A stretch of DNA of 64,000 nt, from contig BCKK01000010.1 of assembly GCA_001600615.1 (NCBI GenBank), positions 807,092 to 871,091 on the forward strand. Direction: 5' to 3'. Made by a program: the position numbers and the translations under genes. The DNA comes from Dioszegia crocea (Eukaryota; Basidiomycota; Tremellomycetes; Tremellales; Bulleribasidiaceae). Every line of letters starts with the position of its first letter. The stretch's first letter is position 1. A model generated the notes under the pieces. That model had not been told where the DNA came from, ran no database searches, and saw only the letters and a list, made by a program, of their open reading frames with translations. Below are positions 45,650 to 55,993 of this stretch, in pieces.

Positions 45650-48600
45650 ATGTCCTCCTCATCTGGACCTCATCCACTATCACCTCCATCCTCACTTCGA
45701 TCACCTGGGCTGCAATACCCCTCCTCCTCTCAGCCTATAGCTGATAGCTTGGTCGCACCGCATACTTCGGAATACGGCGCTCAGCCGCCCTCACATCCCC
45801 AGCACCTGCAATCCAGCCAGTACGAGCATCCTCCTCACCCGCATTTCCCCTCCCGCAACTCCTACGAGCTCTCCGATAGCTCTCGGCTAGCGCAGTCTGC
45901 AAATGCAAGCGCTCGATCGGACATACCGAAACACAATAACCTCTCGCCAACACATCTCCCCACACTCTCATCATCTCCCCTTCCTCCGGTGCCGCGATAT
46001 ATTCCACCTCCTCAACATCAGATGCGTCCCGACCCAATCCACTCTGTTCCTACACTCTATTCTGCTGGATTCGATCACGGAACAGACGCCGGTGGGCAAT
46101 GGGGCTGGCAACCTACTCCACAATATACGCTCAATCCCCATCAAAGTCATCTATCTATCCCTCCGTATCCACCTTACCCCCAACATCGACACTTGTCGAA
46201 TGGCGCAGGCTTTGATGGAGGCAGCGATGTCGCGCCTCCGTCTCGAAGCTCGCTGAGTATTCCTGCCGGTATACATACAAGTGTACAGGAGGCGATAGGT
46301 CCAGTGGAGGGATTTGGAGGCTATCGGGAGCGGAAAGGACGTGGCAGAGAGGAGGATGGAGAGAAGGATGAGATCATTACGACGATTTTCGTTGTTGGAT
46401 TTCCCGAAGATATGACAGTGAGTTGGATCCCAAGTCTGGGATAAGAAGTCATAAAGAGAACGGGTAATTGGGCATGGCGAGTTTCCGAATTGCGTAGGCG
46501 GGTGGTGCAGGTGGGCTCTTAAGTGCTGGATCTGTAGAGTCGGATTATGGAGTTTGGGTTGGCACTATATCAGCGTCTTTGCCCGAGACGAGGATGGCCT
46601 AATCGGGAGATCTGAGGATATCTGCGCTGGTCGGCTGTGGCTACGATTCATGCCTCTTTATGTCTCATCACTTGCTAATCTTCAGGAACGGGAATTCCAG
46701 GGCATCTTCACCTTTGCGGGCGGTTTCGAAGCTGCCACCCTCAAGTTCCCTACCGGATCTCGCTCTCGCGAACCAACCGCCGCTCTTCTCGCCGAACTTG
46801 CCCATCTCGCCGCTCTGCGCGAATCATCTCGGTCTCGCGAAATATCCGAAGAGCAGGAGCATCAGCTCGCTCAGCAACAACAGGCTCTCGAAGAAGCATT
46901 GGCCGCTCTGCAAATGGGCCATGGCTTGAGCGGAAACACCGAGGGCACCTCGACAGCCAGCACATCTACCACTCCATCCGGCGCTACCTCTCTTACACCG
47001 GCTATTCAATCGGGACCGACACTCGGCGGTGGACCAGCAGGGTTCGGAACCCATCCACCTAGAAGGCAGACCATCGGGTTTGCTCGTTTCAAAACAAGGG
47101 CGGACGCCCTGTCAGCGAGGGATCAGCTGCAGGGGCGGAAGATCGACCATCTTACTGGAGCGACTCTGAAGGCGGAGATGGCAAAGAAAAATTTGCACGC
47201 CAAGCGGGCGACGAATGGAGAGGAGCTGGTTGGATCATTGCTCAGCAGTGGCAGGCTGGCTAGCTTAGTCGGTGGTGGTCCGAGTGGCGCGCTGGATTAC
47301 TCAAGAGGGCGAGACGGGTCAAGGAATAGGGACGCTAGGGATAGAAGGGAGAGCGCCAGCGCGGACAGGGCACGTCCTGATCTGCCGAGCGCGAGAGAAG
47401 CGTGGAATTCTTGGTCTGTTACAGCCAATGAGCCTTTGCCCCCCTCGACACATGCTTCAGTCCAATCCCCCAGCTACGGCATTGGTCCCCACGATCCTCG
47501 TGCCTTGTCGCACGGCCAATCTCCACTTTCACCTCCTAACCGACATCATCCCACCATGCCCCTACCATCTCCTCATTCCGCCCCGAACTTCGTCCACCCT
47601 TTTACTCTACCCTTCAACCCTTATGCACCAGAAGATGCTCATTCCTACCAGAACGACATCACACCACATGATCGCACCATGTACCCTCCTCATCCCCGAC
47701 CATCACCCTCTCACATCTCGGCGGCAGCGTCCATTCCTGCTTCCCTACACCAACGCCTCTCCATCTCCAGCAGTGCATCAGGCTACAATGGCAACGGCCC
47801 AACCGATAGTAAGGCTTTGCTAGCTTTGGCTGAAGAAGCCGATGAGCTGGAGTTGGATATGGAATGGATGGCTCTGAATGGCAGTCGTGACCATACGCCT
47901 CGGAGGGCTGCGGGCTATTCGGGATACCGGAATAGTGGCGAGGAGCAGCAGGTCTTTGGGATGGGAACGGGAAGAAGCATTGGGAATCAGAGGCGAGAAA
48001 TGGGCATGGGCCCGACAAGCCCAACCGGGACAAGTGAGGCTTTGAGTGATGGAGGGAGGAGTATGGGAAACCCGGCGGATCAGAATCCACCTGTACGTAT
48101 CGCTCCCTCTTGGTCAAATGACTTCTCTGGCTGTCTCTACCTCCATCACTCGATGTCGTTTAGACCTAATCCCCTCTCTCAAACCTATCTACTCTTTACC
48201 CTTCCTTGTAGCGTTTTGGACTGGTCAATTTTACCCTTGTCCCGACTATCTTTAGACCTTCTTTGTCTGGTACTTCCGAGTTGGATCGATGCTAATTATA
48301 CTAGATCAACACACTCTACATCGGCAATCTTCCCGCAGTCTCGCCACCGACTCATCCCCCAAACTTTCTCGAGGAGTCTCTTCGAAATCTCTTCTCGGGC
48401 ATAGGCGGGTATAAGCGAATGAGCTTTAGGCAGAAGATAAATGGCCCGATGTGCTTTGTGGAATTTGAGGATGTCGGGTATGCGACTATGGCGATGCAGG
48501 AGGTCTATGGGCACAGCCTAGTGAGTCTTGGCTACGTTTTCTTACCTTCTGTTCCTTCTCGCCACCTTTCTTCAGGCTGCTTCGTGCCTTTCACTACCGC

Positions 48601-49341
48601 CCCTCCTCTCGATTACCCTATATACATATCCTACTGTTTCATCCTCTCTATTCCCCAACGTAATCGTGATTCTCGATCGATTCGCCGTCACCAGAGCTCC
48701 CTCTCTGAGCTCAACGCGCAACTTCTTTTCATCATTTGCTGACTCTCTAGAATGGCCTAGTCAAAGGCGGTATTCGGCTGTCATACTCGAAAAACTCTCT
48801 CGGCCAGCGCGGACAATCTCACCACCCTATCATCACCCCAATCAACAACGGCACAAGCTATACTCCGCTGTCATCCCCTCCCGGTATCGCCGAGAGCAAT
48901 TCCGAATCCACCCCATCCTTCTCTTCTCTCGGACTATCCCAGTTCCCACATCGAGATAGCACTACCTTATCCCCCACCGCTCAGCCTTTCAAAGTCCCCT
49001 CCTCGTCCTCGGGATCTAGCTCAACCCAAGCTACCTCACCTCCATCACGATACTTCTCCAGTCCCCCATCTGGCCCATCTGAACCACAATCGCCGGGGTT
49101 TGGACCCCTTCCTATCGGTTCTTCACATACGGCGGCTACTCCCATCCCCACCTCAAATGGTGTCGGCAGCAAAGGTCCAGCTAGTCCTGTCCGCTCATCT
49201 GCTGGCTTGTCTCCGGCCAGCTTCTCCTGGGTCAGTACGGGATCAGCGGGGAATGGCTATGGGGGAAATGGCGAGGGATTCCCAAGCAGTCTGGGAGGAG
49301 TGGCCAGCACTTGGGGGTCGAGGACAATGGGATCGGGTTGA
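45650..49341 (+). CDS. Whi3/Scw1-like RNA-binding protein (two RRMs)
   Basis: Four exons (45650-46417, 46686-48092, 48305-48520, 48751-49341) give 993 aa. The N-terminal ~230 residues are Ser/Pro/His/Gln/Tyr-rich and disordered. A first, degenerate RRM begins at about 243 (TTIFVVGFPEDMT, then FTFAGGFEAATLKFP) and resumes after an Ala/Gln/Ser-rich insertion (QTIGFARFKTRADALSARDQ). A second, well-conserved RRM at about 726-815 reads NTLYIGNLP, FSGIGGYKRMSFRQKINGPM, CFVEFEDVGYATMAMQEVYG, and ends VKGGIRLSYSKNSLGQRG, the Whi3/Scw1 family signature. These proteins bind mRNAs for cell-cycle and wall control and form condensates through their low-complexity arms. The first intron (268 nt) is unusually long; the poly-Gln patch near residue 315 is short. 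Confidence 0.85.
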
Positions 49342-50050
49342 TTGGATAGGACTGGCGGGTCTGAGGGCGGGCGAAAAGACGGAATGAAGAATAACGGATG
49401 GGGCTCTAGGCGGACGCGAGGTGAACGCGAGTGGGTGGTGGATTGTAAACGGGATTCGGCGAGAAAGGCAAGGGGAGAAGAAGGGCTACGAGGGACATTG
49501 TGTCGAGGGGAAGTGCTGCTGCTTTTCAGCACTTTACTTCGTGGTTGGTTGTACATTCCTCTTTTAATTTTTGGGTCTAGGTCTCCTTGCGAGCCTTGTT
49601 GTCATATCGCATCTACTATGATCTATATTAACCTATCTAGCAGTCATAATAGAGCAGAATTCATGGATGCAGTGCTATCCGATCATGCCTCGAAGCCAAT
49701 CATCATCTTGTACTTATACGTGCACATTGCGAACGTCCACTGAATAAGCGAAGAGGGGATGGAGACCAGCACATGCACCTGCAATGTGAGAGCAGGCGGT
49801 GTATTGTAGGAGTCAGTAAGCCTATCACTGAGTAGCCTCTTCGCGATTCAGAGTGCAGATTGGCAGAACCATATCAAAAGCGAGTCATTGGGCCAGAAGT
49901 GGTGACCCGAGATGAGACAGAAGTGGAGGGTATACAACAGATGGGGGTAGCTAGTTGATGGTGATTGACCTGAATGCTTGTGGACAAATCCCAGTCCCAC
50001 ATATAGGTAATGTTCACATTTCATCTCTGATCTTACAAACTTGTCTACAC
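49342..50050. other. Convergent 3' intergenic region
   Basis: 709 bp between the Whi3-like stop (+) and the dioxygenase stop (-). The left 200 bp are G-rich, the rest A/T-richer. No coding evidence; it presumably holds two 3' UTRs. Confidence 0.4.
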
Positions 50051-51275
50051 TCAAGGCATGCCCACCCGCCAGTCCGCACCGTCGCCGTTGGCACCATAAC
50101 GCGTTCTGCTCATATCCTTAACGGTCGTTCGCCTCATGTCCCTGGGATATTTACCCTCGTAACTCCCACCAGTGCCGCGGTGCATGACGCAAGTGCTGGA
50201 AAGTCAGCTCTGGGTATCAGGTGAAGATTATCAAACTTCACTCACTTGTCCCAGATAATTAGATCTCCCTCCTGCTCCCATGGGATGATCTGCCGATACT
50301 TGTCCTTGTAGATGTGCTCGGTAAGCTCTTTGAGGATCGCATCCGACTCCTCCTTGGGCATACCATCGAGATGGTGGACGTAAGATGCGATATAAAGATT
50401 CTGCAAAATCAGCAATCGACAGTGTAAGATCGAATGAAGACTCACCATGCGCCCACTCCACTCGTGCTTCTGCGCCAGGAGGTGCTTGCTCATAGGCAAC
50501 TTGGTTACGTCCATATCCTTGAAGTACTCGGGCATGGCGGTCTTGCGAGAGTGGAAAAGCGAGTGATTGGCTACGACTCCATCGATTTTCGCCTTCATCT
50601 CGTCTGATAGGTCGTCGTATGCGGTACGCGAGTCGGAATACTACCTCATTAGCGATTGGCATTGTAGAAATAGAGGCACAGAACATGCCTCAGTGGCCCC
50701 GCCTGTACCTGGTGGAGGGAGCTTATGAGCCTTGAGAAGCGAATGACCCGCTCTACGAGCATTGAAGGAAGAGTCGACGTGGAAGAGGAGGTTGCCCTGG
50801 GATGTCAGTCTCGTATATTCTACCATTAGGGACCAGATCAACATACCTTGTTCCCGATGACCGTGGCATCTGTCATAGCTGCAACATCACCGGTCTTGCT
50901 GACCCAGTCAGATACCGTACACCAGACCCGTCCAGAGCTACTCACGGATCAATGTTCCCAGCATCAAAGAGATACTTGGAAGGCAGACGGTGGGTTCGTC
51001 CAGCCTGCTGATATGGCGTCACATCATCTAAATCCCCAAAATACTTGGAAAACTCGATGTGGGCGTCATCTGTCAAGTGGGTGTCGCGAATGACGACCAC
51101 GCCATACTGGCTTATCAGTTATCACCCAACTTGAGAAGCACCAACGTACCTTGTCCACAGCGGCCCTGATCTCCTGGTATATCTCGGGCGTAATAGGCTG
51201 AGTGAAATCCACTCCGGAAACCTCGGCTGCGAAAGTCGGGTGGAGAGGTTTGATCTCGAGTCCTGCGTTGACCAT
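50051..51275 (-). CDS. TauD/TfdA-family 2-oxoglutarate dioxygenase
   Basis: Seven exons on the minus strand: 51275-51150, 51106-50946, 50898-50847, 50796-50689, 50640-50446, 50400-50246, 50195-50051, giving 313 aa. Motifs are FAAEVSGVDFTQPI, YGVVVIRDTHLTDDAHIEFS, NLLFHVDSSF (iron His and Asp), GGATEYSDSRTAYDDL, IIWDK followed by TCVMHRGTGG (second iron His) and YPRDMRRTTV (2-oxoglutarate Arg). The enzyme uses Fe(II), O2 and 2-oxoglutarate to hydroxylate a small acid. Fungal members act on sulfonates, xanthine, phenoxy acids or others, so the substrate is open. The intron 50688-50641 has a GC donor (GAG|GCATGT) and is needed for the frame. The promoter is shared with a divergent MFS transporter. 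Confidence 0.9.
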
Positions 51276-51841
51276 GTCGAGTAGTTAGATTGAGATAGGT
51301 TGAGAAGTGAGTGCTGTGAGAGGAATGTATGGGCCTTCTCATCTGCTGAGCTTTATGCCGTTTGCCCCACTCGACAGTCAGACGCTCAGGCGAGTCATCC
51401 CGAAAGCCGACGGCCATCGCTCAGCTTGAGCTTCTCGGGTCGGCTTGGCTTGGAGCATCCGGAGCAGGATGATGCTGGAGGATGCTGGACTGTGGGAATC
51501 AAGGTTTCGGGCTCATGGTCCGAAAGAGGGGAATGTATGACATCAGTAGACATTCAACTTCGGGTTCGGATCCTCGGTCTCGGCCCGAGCCGAGCATTCC
51601 TCTCCGCCCCTTGCCTCTCTCCCTCTGCCTCTGCCCCTGCCCCTGCCCCTGCCTACCGATGATCTGGCTCGACGCTCCATACGGAACTGCTCCGGTCAAT
51701 ACATCGATGTCAGCTGAGCTGTGCCTCACATCGTACGGGGCACCGGTGATGCCAGGCCGAATCAAGGCTGGCTTTGTATAATATCCACCCTAGTCCCCTT
51801 TAGCGCCGCCCACCCACTGAATCCAATCATCTCAGCGTGCC
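51276..51841. promoter_or_regulatory. Divergent promoter, dioxygenase / MFS transporter 1
   Basis: 566 bp between divergent ATGs. CTCGGCCCGAG at 51579-51589 is a perfect palindrome with a 1-base spacer, the same form as the site at 42127-42137 in the dehydratase/regulator-2 promoter. It lies inside a run of further CTCGG/CCGAG half sites (51573-51595). A CCCCTGCC tract follows at 51625-51655. Confidence 0.55.
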
Positions 51842-53982
51842 ATGTCGCAATCATTCTCAGCAATACCCAGTGCGTATTAAGCATAGTTACTCAACGATTT
51901 ATCGAGCTGAATCAGACAGACAACACAAACGAGCGATGGTGGAGGGATCCTGCGTTGAGAACAAATGTTTTTCATTGTCTCGGACTGTGCCTTTGCGTCT
52001 TCTATCTGGTATGTTTGATCTTTCAGAGAGAATTGGGTCTATTTGCTGATATCTCAGGGATGTGAGTTGCAGGCGGATTCAGCATAGAAGGTGGCATCGC
52101 TGATCTGACAGACGATCAATCCCTCCTGACCGGTCTCCAAGCACTCCCTCGGTGGAACGCGTGAGTCTGCCTTACCTCCGGGTTGCCTTACTAAAACCTC
52201 AGGTACTTTGGCAGTCCCTCCGGCAATATCCTCGGGCTCTACGCCGCGTCCATCTTCCTCCCTTCCATCATTACCGCCTTTATCGGAGACTTTATCGCTG
52301 CGAGGTACGGTCGCAAGATCGCGGTCTGGATCGGATCAGTAATCATCATCGTCGGTGCCGCTCTCAACGCCGCCGCACAGAACGGAGGACAATTTATTGG
52401 TGGACGAGTGCTTCTTGGTACTGGTGGCGCCATCACCAAGGTCGGCGCTCCCGCCCTTCTGCACGAGATCGCTCATCCTCGGTTGAGGGGAGTTATTGGG
52501 GGTTGCTACTATGTGAGTTCACCTCGCTCCTTCAGCAAGTTACTGATGCCCAGGGCTTCTACTATCTTGGATCCTTCACTAGTGCTTGGCTGACTTGTGA
52601 GTCATCGATACTTGATGATGAAGACTCTCGCTGACGCAGCAGTCGCTGGTCTATACATGTGAGCCACCCCTTCAATTACAAGCTTCCTCGCGCTGATGGA
52701 CTTAGCGACAGCGACTGGTCGTGGCGTATGCCCTGCCTGTTCCAAGTCGTCGGACCTTCCCTTGTCCTTCTCATCACCTGCACTGCACCGGAGTCTCCCC
52801 GTTTCCTCATCAGCCACGACCGGAATGAGCAGGCTCTACGAATCCTCGGCAAATACCACGCAAATGGAGACGAGCAGGACCCGCTAGTCCAATGGGAGTA
52901 CAAGGAGATCTGCAGCGCGTTGGCCAAGGAGAGGGAAATGAAGAAGACATCCTATCTTGACTTCTTCCGGACCAAGGGGAATAGGAAGAGGCTGTTCGTC
53001 CTTTGCACTCTGAGTGTAGCGACTAATTGGGCTGGGAATGGGATCATTTCTTAGTGAGTGACTAGAGAGATATCTGCTGACACCAGCTATCTTGCTCCCG
53101 TTCTTCGTCAGGTCGGCATCACAAACCCCACTCAGATCACCGGCATCAATGGCGGCTTGGCGGGATATAATCTAGTCCTTGCTTTGGCGGCCGGCCTCAA
53201 TGTAGAGCGTATCGGTCGGCGACCTCTATTCGTGAGTGGCAACTTTGCTCTTAGCTGACGATGTCAGTTTGCCGGCTTCATTGGGATGTTCATCTCGTAC
53301 TGCTTCGTCATGGGTCTAGCTGCAGGTTATGCCACCACCGGTAATACACAGATGGGCACGGCGGTCATTCCCTTCCTATTCTTCTTCGTGAGTTTAGTCC
53401 AATGCGTCAGTGAGCTTAGCTGATCCTCTCAGTACGGGTTCTACGACATCAGTCTCACGCCCTTACCATGTGAGTGTTTGCCTTAAGTCATGGAATGGCT
53501 AGCTGATAGGTTCTAGACCACTACACAACCGAGATTCTACCATATGCACTTCGTTCAAAGGGTCTTGCGATATTCACCAGTGTTCAGAATTGCGCCAACG
53601 CTTTGAGTGAGTTAAGCCGTCTTGACTTATCCAGACACCGCTTATCCTTCAGACCAATTCGTGAACCCTATTGCTTTAGCTGCCATCACTTGGCGATAGT
53701 AAGTTCAACCATTCGTCAATAAGGCCTAAGCTTATTTACAGCTACGCCGTCTATCTAGGCGTCCTCCTTGTCTTCATCGTCTTTACATACTTCTTCATCG
53801 TGGAGACCAAAAATTTGTCGCTGGAGGAGATCTCGCTCGTGATGGATTATGGTCGCAAGGAGGGACGAGCGAAGGCGAGGGAGCTGGGTATGGACAATGC
53901 CCATTCCGAGATTGAGGGGGACCAGTCCAGTCAGACTCATCTTGGAGAGAAGCCAACGGCAGCGCATGTGGAACGGGTGTGA
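51842..53982 (+). CDS. MFS sugar transporter 1 (lactose/hexose permease-like)
   Basis: Fourteen exons: 51842-51869, 51920-52008, 52058-52061, 52112-52160, 52203-52512, 52554-52596, 52643-52658, 52706-53053, 53087-53231, 53268-53387, 53433-53469, 53517-53606, 53653-53698, 53742-53982. All phases close, giving 521 aa. Sugar-porter motifs are present: LGYDQSLLTGLQALPRWNAY, FIAARYGRKIAV (loop 2-3), GRVLLGTGGAITKVGAPALL, HPRLRGVIG, PESPRFLI, ERIGRRPLF and FFIVETKNLSLEEI. About twelve membrane segments are expected at the plasma membrane. Exon 3 is only four bases (GGAT); without it the LGYDQS motif is lost. Exon 7 is 16 nt. The gene is divergent from the dioxygenase and convergent with MFS transporter 2. 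Confidence 0.92.
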
Positions 53983-54099
53983 TCGAATTGTAGGTGGTGC
54001 TTATTATATTGGATGTAATATAAGTTGAATGCTTCTCAGCAAGCCCAAGCCAATTGCCTATGTCCAAGAAGATGCAACAGATACAAATGGCTACAACAC

Positions 54100-55993
54100 T
54101 CAAACCTCATACTTCACGTCGTCGCCGCTCTCTCTACGCTCAACATGTGCGTGAGTGTCCTTCTCGTTCACACGGTCCTTCATCGACATCTGCTGCGCCC
54201 TGGCGCCTTCGAAAAGAGCTGTAATTTCTTCCAAGGACTGGTAAATCAGCGCTGATCCCTGCGAGTGTAAGTAAATTGATACATACCTTCCCTTTCGTTT
54301 CTGGCATGAAGAAGTATTGTAAGAATGCTCCGACGGTTGTCTGATCCATCAGCCTAAGTCAAGAGCCAAGATGGAGAATGTGGAAACTCACGCAGGCAGC
54401 GAAAATGAAGAACAGACTTCCAGCTGGGAGATTGGAGATCATGTATGGGACGGACTTGGCGATCATAAGGTTGAACAGCCAGTGGACGGCAGTGCAGATG
54501 GCCATGCAGAAGACTCTGATATCGAGGGGGTAGATTTCTGCACAATAGATCCAGGGGATACCAGCGTACTGGAAGTCAGCTCGCCTTCTGTGAGATCAGG
54601 ATGAAAAAAGACATACCGAGAAGCAGAAAGCGACAGCCCAGCAGAAAATCATGACGATAGCGGCATATTGAGCAGCAGTAGGTGAAGCGCCGGCAACATT
54701 TGGAGGGAAAGTAGCGGTCAGGGCCCCAATCACCCACATGAACGCAGCCATAATACCACCACCCCACACCAGCATGGTGACACGACCGAACCGGTCGGTG
54801 AAGAGAACCATGGCGATGACGGTTGAGCAAAATCGGACGATACCGTAGACACCGGTAGCGAATAGCTTGGCCGAGGCAGAGGAGAGACCGAAGCCTTGGA
54901 AGATGAGGGGGGAGTAGTAGTTGATAGCGTTGGTACCTGCCATTTGGAAGAATACCATGACGAGGATACCAGTGTAGAGTGCGCGAGCGTTGGCTTTGCC
55001 GAATGTTCGCTTGACGGCGGTGAATTTGTCGAGATTCCCAGCTTGAGCCTTCTCGTATTGGACCTGCTCGTTGATGGCCTGGAGCTCGGCGCGGACATAT
55101 GCGTGGTCTTCGGGTAGGTTGCGGAGGTAGGCGAGATCTTTCAGAGCTGTCAAATTAGCAAAGAGATCAGGTAGAGATAAGCTTGGATACTTACCTCGCT
55201 CAGATCCATGCTTCTTGGCGGTGAAACGAGGAGACTCCTTGAGGAAGATGATGGCGATAAGACATCCAACACAGGGTATCAATTGCAAGGCAAAGGGTAG
55301 ACGCCATTGAATTGTTCCCTTTTGTGTCTGGAGTACTGCGTAAGGGATCCAGAAACCGATCTGATCATTAGCAATTATCAGACTGGGTAGATGTGAGACT
55401 TACCATTGTACCAAATTGCACACCAACCTCGTACAGACCAATCAATCTCCCTCTGATATGCGTCGGGCTACACTCGGCGACGTAGACTGGAGTGATCATG
55501 GAGGAAGCACCGACAGCCCAGCCAGTGAGGAGTCGACCGGTATAGACAAGAGCGACACCGGCATCGCCCTGAGCGCCAGTCATGAATGCGGCACCGATGG
55601 CGTAAATGATGAGGTTGATAATGATGGACCATCGACGACCGATGCCGTTGGCCATTGGGGAAGAGATAAGGGCTCCGCCTACTGCACCCGCTTGGAAGAC
55701 GGAGACGACGTTGGACGAGAAGTTGGTGACAAAGTCCTTGGGGGCATTCGTTAAGTCAAAGTCTGACAGGAAAGCAGGGAGGGTGATGACGCCGCCGATG
55801 AATCCTAGCGAAATCAGCACAAATCTAGGATACAGGCAAGCGAAATAGACTCACCCAAGTCATATCCGTACATGATGGCGGCGCAAGCACCGAACATCCC
55901 AAGAGCAATCACTCGGCTGTTGGTAACCTCCTTGGGAGGAACGAAACCGGATGCGTCCGGGTGGACTTTGAAGGCCTGGCGAAGATTGACCAT
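54100..55993 (-). CDS. MFS sugar/quinate-type transporter 2
   Basis: Seven exons on the minus strand: 55993-55855, 55804-55404, 55360-55195, 55146-54617, 54568-54392, 54340-54287, 54237-54100, giving 534 aa. Motifs are MYGYDLGFIGGVI (TM1), VVSVFQAGAVGGALISSPMA, NGIGRRWSII (loop 2-3), TGRLLTGWAVGASSMITPVY, SPTHIRGRLIGLYEVGVQFG, KESPRF, FQMAGTNAINYYSPLIFQGF, LFTDRFGRVTML and FMPETKGKSLEEI. The VSVFQAG...GRLIGLYE pattern is closest to the quinate/hexose branch of sugar porters; substrate not certain. The C-terminal tail is charged (VERRESGDDVKYEV). Only 117 bp separate its stop from that of MFS transporter 1. It could import a plant-derived acid or sugar for the dehydratase pathway. Confidence 0.9.

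Noticed and set aside
49342..49743. Plus-strand open frame after the Whi3-like stop
   Set aside because: Starts inside the end of the Whi3-like exon in another frame; low-complexity Gly/Arg, no domain.
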